Below are positions 10,801 through 22,570 of a stretch of 64,000 bases of DNA, piece by piece (the first letter of the stretch is position 1; each line of letters starts with the position of its first letter). The DNA lies in the NCBI GenBank assembly GCA_002197995.1, contig NGZR01000001.1, positions 8,928,001 to 8,992,000 of the forward strand. The letters are read 5' to 3'. Under the pieces are notes generated by a model. It saw only the letters and a program-made list of their open reading frames with translations, did no database searches and was not told the origin of the DNA. The position numbers and the translations under genes were made by a program. This DNA comes from Gaeumannomyces sp. JS-464 (lineage: Eukaryota; Ascomycota; Sordariomycetes; Magnaporthales; Magnaporthaceae).

Positions 10801-13800
10801 ACGTTTAGCAGGAGGTGCCACCTATCAGGGCTAAAGTCGATGGATCTCTGGGTGCCCATGGTGTAAACAAGCTCGAACTTGACGCTGAAGTTCTCGTCGC
10901 TCTCATCAACGATGTCCCTCGATGTGGACTCGAGCAGACATTGAGTCTTGATCAGTTCTTGGCTGAGCGAGGTCTTGCCGTTGATGAGGAACTCGAGACC
11001 CATGAGCTTGAATGAGAGCAGGTGCTCGGGCTGCACCAGCAGAACTCCGCCTTCCTCCCGGCATGCCTGCAGATCTCGCGCTATAGAGGACGCCTGTCCG
11101 GCATCTAATCTCAGCGCGCGAGAGAACGGAAGCTGGTGGATCTTGATGTTGAGGAGGCCGCCGAGTTTGGAAAGCAGCATCTGACGCATCTGGGGAGCTT
11201 GTGCCTTGGCCACGACGACGCGCACTAGGCGATCACCGTTGGCTAGGGCGGCGGCGACCATGGGAACAATGACAGTCGACTTCCCCTCTCCCATGTTCAG
11301 CTGCATGACAGAGTTCTGGCCATCTAGAGGGTCGATCATCTGCCGAGCGATGTCGATCTGGACCTTGCGAATTGTGATGTTGCTCTCGATCTCCATGAGT
11401 AGGGCAAATGGATATTCATCAGGCGTCCAGTTCCGGTGCGCCGCGTTCCCTAACTCTTTAGCGAAGTCGTTTAGGCTGCTTGGATATGCCAGTGCCAATA
11501 GCCTGTTGGCACGCTGCGAGTCGTGATGCGCCAGTCCGTACCGAATGAGAACCGGCTTCCAGGGGGCAGGGATTGCCTTCCAGCGGGAGACCGCGAGCTG
11601 TGACAAGAAGAAGGCTGGACAGATGCGTGGTAGCGGAGTAGTGCTTCGGCCGCCTTGGCCAACAGAGGCAGCCTCAAGGGCGGCGTACAGCGCCTTCCTG
11701 TGCGAGCGGCATTGGGAAGAGTAGCTCTGCAACGCCTTCCTGACCTGGCCGAGACTCCGGGGAACAGCTGGCGATAGCTCGAGGTGGTCCTTTAGAGCGT
11801 GGGCGCTGCGTTCAAGATCGTCTGCATAGCGCATCTCAAAGTCCGAGCTCGCACGCGCCTGGATGCGCTGGACAAGGTCCTTGACGCGAGCTGGCGCGGC
11901 CTTGCGGGATTTCCAGACGGCAGTCGTTGCCCCGGGCAGGGAGAGAGCGGGGTGTGGCCTAAGGGACGAGTCCTGAGGGGGGCTATGGTGTTGGAAGATA
12001 TCGTCGGCAGATACGAAGCCCTTGATGCTGGCGCGGCGGTTGTCGACAAACGTTACAAGCGGCCTGGGGGCCACCGCTGGTGGTGCAACACGCAGGCGCA
12101 CCATCACTTGGGCAACCTTGCCCAAATATTCGTAAAACGCATGATTCGCGAACCAGACGGCGAATTCGTCCTGGACTTGGCCCTGTATCCGATTGACGTC
12201 AAAGTAGGTACGCCACTTCGTCCCCGAGGGCGGTGTGGGCACAAAGCAGGGCCACTGCCCCTGATAAAAGGAGACAAGTTCAGCCACCAGACCGTCCACC
12301 CTCTGTTCAAAGGCTCTGCCCCGACGGCTGTTCAGATCCTCCTCTGTCTCGGTCCGGCCAAGTCTGGGCAGCGTCGATTCCGGGCATTCATAGTACTCGC
12401 GGGTACCCTTCTCGACAATGTCCTTGATTGCAGAAGCAACGAATTCATGCCCCGCACTGACTGGGAAGGAGTCGAGGAGAGGGGGGGTGATCCGCGCCAT
12501 GTCTGGGGCCAAGATGAAGGCTTCAAGCATCCGAAGGATCGGGGCTGCGAATAGGGGCTCTTTTAATGATCGAACTTGCACCTTGGCCGCGAACACCATC
12601 GATGTGAGCAGGGACATGACCTTGTGTCGACCCGAGACCATGCCGCCGCTCAGCAACCGATACAGCCCAAACACGTGACGGAGCACGATGTCGCTCTCAT
12701 CAAGCCAAGAAAAGTTGATACCGTCGTGGCCAAACGAGGGCAGAGGCTGCATCGGGCCCATGACTGTGCGGGGGGAGAAAACACCGCCAGAGGGTAGCCT
12801 GGAGGTGTGCAGACTCGAGCCTGTTGGACAGGCAAGGGCCGCCGGCGAGAACGACCGTCGACGTGGCAAAGCACGCATTAGCCCTTGCAGCGTCCCAGTT
12901 GCGCCCGCGGCCGTCTGAATAGACCCTGTCGTGGGCCGTCGTGAAGTCCTCCGCCCCAAAGCCCGAGGTCCGGCACCAGGCAGAGGCGACGAGATCATAT
13001 TCGAGAAGGGACTCGGTCAGCCTGGGCAGATGACTGACGAAGTCGGATTTCGAATCCGGACTGTACAGCTCCGCCTGGAGGTCGGCTTGTTTGAGGAGTG
13101 CCTTGACAGATAAGCGGAGTTGTGAGTGCTGAGACAAGAAACCAAGTCTTTTAGCCATTCCACCCGCTGCATATCCCTCAGATGCTGTGGATAAAAGGTC
13201 CGAATGGGGGTGAGGTGGCTAATCAAGACCAGGAGCTCGAGGTCTGGCTCATTCGGCTGAAACAACGACCTCACGGCAGCGGATCGAAGGATGGACAGGG
13301 CCTGTTCAGTGCCGGTATGAGCCGTCAGAGGGTCTGGTATAGGATAGGAGGTGAGGGCATGAAGATATGCGAGGTATATCTTGCCCCGGAAGCTCCCGTC
13401 GTCGACCAGACGGCCGAGTTGCGGATCGACTCGGTAAGCGCGGCAACCCGAGCTCGTCCCTTTCGTGACGTGAACGGAGACGTGTCCGCTGCCCTCAGGA
13501 TGACCAGCTCCTTCGCCGACACGAGCCCACGTAACCTTGCCGTCGGGGACGAGGAGCATCCTGGAGCCATGTCTGTTGACTAGCACTAGCTTGCTCTGCA
13601 GTCCCATGAGTGTGTCGAGCGACTGGGAGGCAGGGTCAACCCACATGCCGCGGAACTGTCTTGACCGGAGTTGCGCGGACTTGAGCTGAAGAGAGAATTG
13701 GAGCCGCAGTCTGGGAATCTCAATATCAAGGCCGTCATAGGGCATTTGGCTCTCGTCGAGGCAGACGTGCAGGTGCTCCCGCTCCTCGATAGGGCGGAGA

Positions 13801-16800
13801 ATAGTAGCGATTGCAGTCTCCGCCTTGCTGTACCGTGAAAGGAGGAGACGTGACCCCTTTCGAAGCTTCCAAGCCCATGTATTTCCTCGAGACAATATCC
13901 AGAGGCCTCCCTGAGTATCTCCACCTTGTCCCCATGAGCTTTGGGCCGGACGAAACTCGACGGTGTCATTGGTCGTGTTATACCAGTGTGTGTAGTCCTC
14001 AATAAACGATGAAGGAAGACGGTCCGCGAAGCAATCTGCAGGGATGATCTGGTAGGTGACCTTGGTCTCGCAATGTTTGGCAGACACAACCAGACCATAA
14101 TAGTCGGAGAGCCCCATGCCAACTGTGTAGCGCGAGACTTTGGCCTTGAGGCCGAACTGCATGCCAGGGACGTTGGTGGGCATGACGTCGAGAATCGCAT
14201 TGCCGAATAACTGCCTGTAAAGCTTGTAGCTCTCGTAGCCGGCTGGGAGGCGGGATAGCGGGAGGCCTGTAATTGTGGGTAGTTCGGATTAGTTGGGAGA
14301 ATAGACGAAATAGCCATAGAGCATCCGGACTGTAGGCCTTCAGCGCGAAAAGGGAGGCCTAAATGGAAGGAAGTAAAAAGAAAGGAAATAGGCAAGGAAA
14401 AGGGAGACAAAAAAAAACATATCTTGCCACATACCGTTGACAAGTAGCTCAGCTGTTAGAAGATTGAACATAACGTTCAAGGAACGGCCGTCAATAGGGG
14501 CCGTTGTGGCCTCCAGCCAATGGCTCATCAGTGGGCGGGGCCTCCACCGGCCACCGTTGCTGTAGTCGGACCAGCACTGGTGAACAGCGTCGTCGAGGGC
14601 ATCTCCGCCCCTTCCGCCGCCGTGAACATGCCAGACAGATAAGTGCGGGCACGATTACAGACCCGTTTCCAGCGAAGGACCATGAGCGACAATAGAGTGC
14701 CCCGCGGTTTGAGGTCGTCGGCCGTGAGGCATTCCTGGCAGCTGATGGAGCAATGAACCAGGATCGATGCGTCTTCGGGGCTGCTCAGTAGGGGGTGGAG
14801 ATGGCGCTCCTCGACGTCAAAGGTCGCGACGCAGATCAGAGCGATCTCGGCGGTCTTGCCGAGCAGCCCCAGGCGGAAGTCATTGTCGGTCGCGGACTGT
14901 GCCTTCATGCGGACCGACTTCAGCCAGTCAAAGGCAATGAGGCGAGCCTCGCGAAGAAATCCCAGGCAAGCCCCGTGCACGCCTGCGTCCGACGAGAGGG
15001 TCAGGACACGGGTGGCGATGAAGACAAAGTTTGCTAGAGCCCGAGATGACTCCCAGTTCAGCTTGATCCGACCGACTGCCTCGTGAAGCCGGGCAGCAAG
15101 CTCGTGGCAGAACCCAGCATCACCCAAGGCCTGGTGACCCTCTCTCAAATCCGAGCCCTCGAAAGGGGGCCCTGCCTGGTACATGGCCTGGAAGAGAACG
15201 AAGCTCGTCTCGTCCTTGCGGAAGTCGATAGAAGGAGTGGCCAGCTCGCACAGGATGTTCATCCATTGGATCTTGTGGCCCAAGAGGACGGAGACCAGCG
15301 CTCTGAACTCGGGCAGACTCATTGAGTCGGGCGTCTCATGCTGATTTGCGATCGCATAGTTGGGAGGCAATCCCTCCGGCCTGGTGCTGGGCCGGAAGAG
15401 ATATTTCTCCAACCACCGCATCTGAGCAGAAAGGCTGTACATGCCGCGCCGTGGATCTTCCTCATTGACCTCGACCCTCTCGACATACTTGTTCTCCTTG
15501 ACATCATAGTATGCCCATTCCAAGGCGTTATTGAGGCACACGTCAGATTCCGTGAGACCGGAAACACGCCGAGCCTTGCGATGTGCCCGGGAATTGGGCT
15601 TGGTAGGTGAAACCAGGCAGATGCGTCGCGTTGCTAATGTCTTGTCGGCATATATCGAGAGGGCATCGTACTGCCTAAGGCTGGTCTCCACCCCCTTAGG
15701 ATTGGCCTTGTAGTCGCACTGGAGCACCTGGAGTACCAGAAACCCCGTCGCATCACGCCAGGCGCAGAAGTGGTGTGGCGCGCGTAGTTCGAAGACCGCC
15801 GCCTGGGCATCCGCGGGATATCGAGGAAGAGGCCACTCGTGGACGCGGATTTTCATTTTCTGCATCTTGCTCCACAGAGGGCACTTAGCGCACTTTGAAT
15901 GGTCCGTAGACCACCGCCCACGCCGGTCATCCCAGGTATTGTCGTTTCGGCAGACGAGGCCATCGTGCCTAGTTTTCATCTCTCTGTACTCATTCTGAAG
16001 ATTGGCGAGCTCGGCGATCTTTTCTGATTTCGCCTTCGCTGCGTCGTTCATGATCCGGCGGTAGAGATTCCGTATCTCCTGAGACCTGGAGTAGTATCGA
16101 ACCGCAAATGAGCCTAGTGTAGAGATTCATTCAAGTCAGTCTTCAGCTAATTCTAGGCGGAGAGCAATCAGGGATACTGAATGGGAAGCATGAATACTGA
16201 AGGAAACGGGAGCAGAAGATACTAAACGAAAAAGGAACAGCAATATTAAAGGATATGAAAATAGGAATATTGGAAAGGGGGAATAGGAGTATGAATAGAA
16301 ACAGGAAGAGGAATATTAAAAGAAAGGTATGCAGGAATGTTCAATGAAGGAGATTGCCGGAGAAATTGGAAAGACTAGGGTAGGAGAATATACTGACTTT
16401 GGGTGCCGAAAGACTGGAAAATGTGCGGAAGAGAGCTGTTGGCGGTACGCCTTCGCTCCTCGAGATAGACTTCCGCCTTGGTGAGCCTGCTCATTTGCTC
16501 GCGGAAGGGCAGGATCAACGACTGCAGGAGCTGGACTGGCACATGCGGGTCGTACTCCAGGAGCAGAGGCTCCAAGGTGGTGGCGGACTTGTCGCACGCG
16601 ATCCAGAGCTCGAGTGTTGTGAGGACGAGGCAGGAAGCGCCCTCCGGATTCATGCGTACTCGTCCCTCGCGAGGAGCTCGTAAGCTATCATCAGGTCCTG
16701 CAGCCCGCGGCATGTGTCGAGGGACGTCGTGTGCGCCATGGCATCTAGGTGCTCGGCTACCCACTTCTCGAAGGCGGCAAGAGTAAAGGCGGCGTACGCC

Positions 16801-18269
16801 AACGGGGGGGTGGGGAGGGAAGGTAAATTATGGGTTCAAATTCCTCGGGGCACGATTTCTGACTGAAGGGAGCCTGACGAGAGGTCTGCGTGCGACGGCC
16901 GATCGACCGGATGAAGCTGTCGACTTCAGGAAGTGGGTGGAAGATATCTTGAGTGAAGTCAAGGGACTCGAGCTGCGTAATGTGATGGCCAGAGGTCGCG
17001 TCAGAGAGAAGCCGCTTTTGGCGGCTTGCGAGTTCAGCCATGGCCTTGGCCACCGACCGGTCGACATATCGGACAATGCCTTCATCCAGATGGTTGCCAA
17101 GTCGAATAAGCTTCAACTTTCGCCGGGAGACTTTGGCGATCATAATGGCTATATGGTCGCTGGACAGATGTGAGGCTGGTATGTTGGTAAGGATAGAGGC
17201 GACGAAGAAAAGCATGAAGGATTTGTACATCCCATCCCCCGAGGGTGACTGGCGCAGGAAGGTGAGCTGCATGGCGACTCGAGCGAGCAGCCATGTGCGA
17301 GATCGACGCCATGGCATAAAGCTGTCGTTCCACAAGATGGAGTCTCGCACATTCTTCCAGATGTCCTGTCCCGCGCTAGGCTCAGAGTCAGGGCCAAGAA
17401 CCCCTGAAAATATCCACTCAGTCGCCCACATAGGATCGACCGTATCCCTCTCCTCGTCGTGGAACTCGCCTGCCTTCTTCACTCGCGGTTGAGTGCCTGG
17501 TGCTGGTTGCTGGCACAGCGCTGACAAGACATGGGCAAGGTTTTCACGGAACCCCTTATCCAAGAACTTGCTAAACGGGATAGAAACGGCGACATCGGGA
17601 AACTGGCGACGCAGTCGGCCGGGAGACGCCATGACCATCTGGTTCTTGGGTGAGAGTTCAAATGCCTCCTTTGTAGGAAATGTCAGACAAGTATCGGGTA
17701 TTTTGAGGACACGACAGGTGCCCTAGAAGAATGGAGCTTGTGAGAGGGGAAGAGAGGCTATAGGAAGAGGATGGATTGCGGGGAATGCAGACTTACGACG
17801 TAAACTGAAGTGTCTTCCCTGCTGATGATCATTCCAGTATTCTGGCTGAATATGTCCAGCGCGACGGCTCCGTCTTTGTAGCCGGCGGCGAGGCATGTCA
17901 GCGTCAGCAAGGCAGTAGGCTATACATAGCTTGAACCCAACAGAGAATCAGGAAACCCTTACTGCAATGGCACATGTCTTGGAAGATGGCAGAGAGGTTC
18001 CTGTGGTCGATGTCTCTATTGGGAGCGACAGCCTCGCGCATTCGCACAACTAAGTCAAGAACGGAAGCAACCGCAGCGCGTTGGCTAGGGTCCGCAAGAT
18101 GAAAGAAGTTGCTGAGGCATGCGCGCAGAATTGACAGCAAATACGACTCCAGATCGGCGTCCCAGTCGTCCCCGCCAGGGAGCTGGGGAGGGAAGAACAC
18201 ATGGCGCACCACATGGATGGACCGTTGCTTCTCTTTCGAGCCCTGATCATCATTCTCCCTCCTCGACAT
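7806..18269 (-). CDS. Giant DUF3638/DUF3645 protein with SecA-like GEGKS P-loop (about 3,200 residues)
   Basis: Eight exons can be joined: 18269-17963, 17873-17797, 17722-16398, 16113-14435, 14266-10592, 10483-9888, 9825-8029, 7943-7806. All junctions keep phase and use GT...AG. Visible landmarks in order are the N-terminal HVFFPPQLPGGDDWD block (DUF6606-like); the Trp/Cys-rich middle (CAKCPLWSKMQKMKIRVHEWPLP); DUF3638 with QLNMGEGKSTVIVPMVAAAL (P-loop lysine near 11282) and VDESDENFSV (Walker-B-like, near 10890); DUF3645 with VGYGFDQNRNPPTRLAVPYR; and a C-terminal helicase-like part with VFLDEAHSRGTDL (near 9340) and TQAAMRMRKLGNG, resembling SF2 motifs II and VI. The length agrees with fungal family members. 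No function is established that I know of; family knowledge suggests an ATP-driven remodeller, and links to ubiquitin enzymes are annotation lore. The frame is broken at least five times (near 16810, 16655, 14615, 13145, 12770), two of them in G/C runs of six or seven, while the protein remains continuous on both sides, so consensus errors are likely. Confidence 0.88.
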
Positions 18270-18530
18270 CTCGTGTGTAAGGGCCTACGGCCGCATGGGG
18301 CTTGGCAGGACGGCTGCAGTAGCGAGGTGTCGCGGGGAGGCGCCCGACGGCGAGCGACAATGGCGAGAATAGAAGGGAGCTGTTATAAAATCGCAGAAGT
18401 TCGGAAATTACCTGAATGGCGCGATCCTGTTATGGAAGAGAGAGAAGCGTGCAAAGCGGTGGTCGTTGTGCTGGTGAGGAATTGGTAGAAGCCAGGGACG
18501 AAGGTGGGGGTAAAGAGAAAAAGAAAAAAA

Positions 18531-18531
18531 A

Positions 18532-18565
<34 letters not shown>

Positions 18566-18575
18566 AAAGAGAGGG
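18531..18575 (+). repeat. (GA)n microsatellite upstream of the giant gene
   Basis: Imperfect GA repeat, about 260-300 bp upstream of the ATG at 18269 (pyrimidine-rich CT strand in the direction of transcription), as is common in fungal promoters. Confidence 0.85.
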
Positions 18576-21533
18576 AAAAAATTGTGGTGGTTAACGAAAC
18601 GAGTAGGGCAGCCAATGGGAAAAATTACAAAAATAGAAAATGAGAGAAAACATGTTGAGGAATATCGGGTAGGCATGTCAGTTGAAATGTAATGGACTTT
18701 GGGAGGGGAAGTTTTGGGTGCCCAAGCACCCGCAGCCACTATCATGCCGGAGGCCCATCAGAGGTTTCACCAACGGCACATACGTGTATCCAATCGCAAA
18801 TACCCCAGAGGTCCCTGGATTGTAGTAGTGGAAGTTATTTCTTGCATTTCTATTTCTTCACGCTCTCCGTAGCAGACTGGGAGAAGTTCTGGGAGGTACA
18901 TGTGTAGGTACGCACTCGGGAAGATACATAGACGCTACCGGGAGGCAGCCGAGAAAAGCCTGGTCTTTGGGAACATGCCTTTTTTTCTCCCCTGTTCTTT
19001 CCTCCTGTTCGGTTTCCTATCGTTGGTATTCCCTCTTCGTTCTGCTGGGGTATTCAACCATCGGAAAACAGCAAAATCAACCTTAAGATTTGCAAAGCTC
19101 ACGCAGTTCCAAGGCTAACACAAGCCTGATTTGAATCATGTCCTAGGACGAAAGTATGATTGGAATATCGCAAAGATCCAGGACTTTTAAGCGCAGGATA
19201 GTAGCAGAAAAGAGTGTGAGGGAGCACCAAACAACATGCCCCGAAGGAGGATGATCTAAAAACTGCCCCCAGCTTCTGCAGGTATTCAACATCATGCTAG
19301 CCTCTCCGAAGTCAAGTCGGATGAAGGAGATGAATTCCTCCAAGCTGACCACAGCACTTGTCGCGCGGGGGTTGCTTCCTCTCCCCGGCCTCGTCCTTCG
19401 TAGAGTTTGCCTCGATATCCAAGATCGTCATGAACATCGCAGGTTGAGTGACGTTGAGACAGACGATAGGAGCCCTGGGATAGAAAGTGCCTAGCTGGTC
19501 GGCGCTCCACTGTAAGCCGACCGCTCCTCGTAGCCCCTTTTCATCCACGGCGACGCAGGACAGGACCACTACGCACGCCGGGGAAGATGTCGGACCAGAG
19601 GGTTTCCGGACACTGGTCGAGCCGCGAGAAAGGGGAGGCCCCTCCCTTGGCGGCAGTTGTCATATTTTACCTGGGGCGCGACCCGGGGGCTACATGAGGA
19701 CGCCCCACGAGGCACACCAAGACGTAATGCTGTCGTCAGGTTAAGCTCTAGTCCTGCCGCAAGACGTGGAGTGGACCTGACAAAAGAAAGGGGGGGTTCT
19801 TTACGTAAGCCAATCACGGGACGCTCCGAAAATGCTTGTCTGCTTCCGCGCTCTTCGTTTCAGCAGGCACCGGTGCACAAAGGCAGCGCTTACAGCATAG
19901 GGAACATGGCCACAAGCAAGCCCTACGTCATGTGTGGATGCAAAACTCCTGGTGAACTCCCAAGGAGCCGATACAGCGGCCCCTTGTACCGAAGCACACT
20001 GCGGACAGCCTTTGCGCAAAGGATCTCTCGGACCGGCCCGCGTCGTGCGGAGGAGCGTAGAGTGCGCACGTATGGATTCATTGCCACCCTTTGGATCTGC
20101 CTTCCACACCCAAATGGCACTGCATCTTCGCCCCTAAGAGAGGAGGGGTTAGGAAAGAGAAAAAAAACGCTCAACATGGCCACCTTGTTGCTCCCCCACA
20201 CGGACGCATGCGGCGCCTCGACGTGGTTAGCCAGAGTAGAGCGTGTGGGGGGACTGTGGGTTGATCGTTCTCTACTCCCTCCTGCGGCTTCCTAGCCGGG
20301 GAGCGATGCAGCAGCCGAATCCGTACCGGCCTGCGCGGATAGGACGGTGCTCGTATTCTAGCTGTCTGTCCATCAGACTAAAAGCTGACTTTTCCTTCCG
20401 ATAGTTGAGGAACTAGCAGCTGAGAGGAAGAAGGAGGGGAAGAAAAAAAAAAAAAAAGGTAATGCGCCGCCAACGCCAGGCTAGATCGACATTGCGTGCG
20501 CGTGGCACAGACACCCTGCCCTTATTCCGGCATGGGGCCCCGTCTGTGCTTTTTTGGCTGGCGTCGTCATCACCCAGGCACCAGGGTAGCGCTTGTGCTT
20601 CTCGTCATTGTGCGCAAGGAGAAGAAGAAAAAAGGCCCATGTGTCGCAAGCCATGCAGCAAGGGCAGGCGCCAGGGAAACGAGAGGTCGGTACCCTGCGT
20701 ATGCGGGTATCCGGCAAGGCCCGTCGTGAGACATGTCCCTCGGCGAGGGAGTCGCAAATGGAAGATTTTGTGCTAAATAGCATAGGAGACGGGTCATGGT
20801 ACAACAAACGTTAGGGTGGCACGACCGAATTCTAGTCTCCAACGAGTGGCTCAGCTTGGCTGCGTATCCGGCCTCGTGAGTGACGACTAGGAATATCGGC
20901 AGTCTGCAAAAGAGCCGAGCGGTGTGAAGGCAGAGGGATGACTATTGCGATGGCAGATATCGGCTCTAGCTTCTTTGATTTCATTGACCATAGCTAAGAG
21001 TATCGTATGAACACAGGGCAAAGCCTTCCCAGATAGATGCAGACAATAAGAACTAAGTAATAGGGGTGCTTTTTAGCAAAGCAGAAGAAGAGCCAAGCGG
21101 CTGACAGGGTAGTAGACCATCGCAATGCAGGTAAACAGGATGCAGACTGCGGGAAGCAGCATCAAGGTACAACGTAAAAGGTATCAAAAATCAATAAATG
21201 CGACCCAGTGAAGAAGCGAAGAGTAATATGAATGGCTCCCGAGCGACACGGGAGCCAGGGCGGAAATGCGCCCAAGAAGAAAAAAGAACTCCGGTATCAC
21301 CAAGCTCCCCGCTGACAAAAAACGTGGCTTTGCGTAGCCCGCGCCCCCGAACCAGAAGCGAAGTGCGCTACCCAGGCAGTTTTGAAAAGAAGAAGAAAAG
21401 TGGCAACAACTAACAGAGCAACAAAGGAAAGGGATTTTGGAGCGGTACGCCGTTCGCGTGGTCTGCGGCAGGCGGGAGAAGTGTGGATGAGGGGCTGGTA
21501 GATAGATCGTGTTTTGTATAGGCAAAAGGTAAT

Positions 21534-21555
21534 GTAGGTGTAGGTGTAGGTGTAG
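21534..21555 (+). repeat. Short tandem repeat of TAGGTG
   Basis: Three to four perfect units of the hexamer TAGGTG in intergenic sequence. Confidence 0.9.
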
Positions 21556-21849
21556 TGTGAGCGCATGGTGTCGCGTCAGGTAAAAAAAGGTTCGTATGTA
21601 GCGTTTCCCCCCTTTTTCCAACCCACAGCGACGAGCGACTCGATTTCCAAGAAGAGTATCCCGCCTTGTTCAATAACTCGCAGTCGTCGTTTGCCTCATA
21701 AACTCATTGTAGGTATCCAAGGTTTTGCCGGCGCATTAGGGTTTAACTTGGTCTGCTGTGCTCTTGCAGCAGCGTTCGGTCGAGCGCCGAATGACATTAT
21801 AAGAGACTCTCGTCTTCTGGTTGTATTGCTTCTGCTCCCGTCTTGCAAT

Positions 21850-22570
21850 TTACAGCAGAGCGGCGAAGGCTACGGCAGAAAGGCCCAGGAGGAAGGCCGA
21901 AGGGCCAACAACGCCAGCAGCACTGTTGGGCGCCGAGGTCGGGGTCGAGGTGGTGCTGGTGCTGGTGAAGCTGATGGGAGTGCGCGTCGCCGGAACAGTC
22001 GGGGCAGCGGTCGTGCTGTTAAGCCTGGCGGTGAAGCCAGCCGAGGCCGTCGTGTTGGCCGAGTAAGTCGAAGACGACGAGGCGGCGGTGGTCGTGTTCG
22101 CCGCGAGGAGGCTCATGGAAGCGACAGAGCTCGAGGACGAAGTCGAGGACGACGACGAAGAGCTCGTGGTGGAGGTGGACGGCGGGAGGGCAGCGACCGA
22201 GACGACAGCGCCCTCGCACTCGGACAGGGGCTTGCCGACGGGCAGCAAAGCTGCTCGCCCTTGGAGTCGTTGGCGCAGTAGAAGCCGTCGTCGCACAGAC
22301 GCCAGCGTTGCCGGGCAGCACTGAGCCTGGCGGCCGGTTGAAGCAGTGGATCATTGTCGTTCGGGCACATCTCGTAGCCGGCTCCGCAGGCCTCGGAGCA
22401 GCTGGTTCCCATGGCGCAGAAGGTCTGGCCGGGCGAGTAGCCGGTGTCGTCACGGGGGTGGACGGCGCCGAAGAGCTCGCGGACTGACATGCGGACGGGC
22501 ACGGCCACGTCGCTCGCGGCGTGCGAGGCGACGGCGAACGCGGCCGCGCAGCGACAGACTTGAACAGCAT
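21850..22570 (-). CDS. Predicted GPI-anchored cysteine-rich surface protein (frame broken)
   Basis: The minus-strand ATG at 22570 starts MLFKSVAA and, after a base shift, AFAVASHAASDVAVPVRMS, a convincing secretion signal. It continues FCAMGTSCSEACGAGYEMCP, then HCFNRPPG, QCCPATLASV, CDDGFYCANDSKGEQLCC and PVGKPLSECEG, a cysteine-rich ectodomain. A Ser/Thr-rich stalk of about 100 residues follows (SSSTSSSSSVASMSLLAANT, TSTSTTSTPTSAPNS). The end is a small-residue site and a hydrophobic tail (GPSAFLLGLSAVAFAALL) directly before the stop at 21850, as expected for a GPI signal. The product should be extracellular, attached to membrane or wall. Reading all conserved cysteine blocks requires four or so frame changes, so either the assembly carries indels here or the gene is damaged. 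Similar architecture is widespread among uncharacterised fungal cell-surface proteins. Confidence 0.65.

Larger units (their letters stand above)
18270..21849. other. 3.6 kb intergenic stretch with low-complexity tracts
   Basis: No gene is supported. A GA-rich tract (18521-18590), a run of A near 20443-20458 and a TAGGTG repeat (21534-21555) are present. Frames at 19312-19569 (minus) and 19657-20295 (plus) lack recognisable domains. The left end probably holds the promoter of the giant gene and the right end the 3' UTR of the GPI-protein gene. Confidence 0.45.

Noticed and set aside
19657..20295. 212-codon plus-strand frame
   Set aside because: No domain, signal or splice structure; Arg/Ser/Pro-biased as expected of chance frames in GC-rich DNA.
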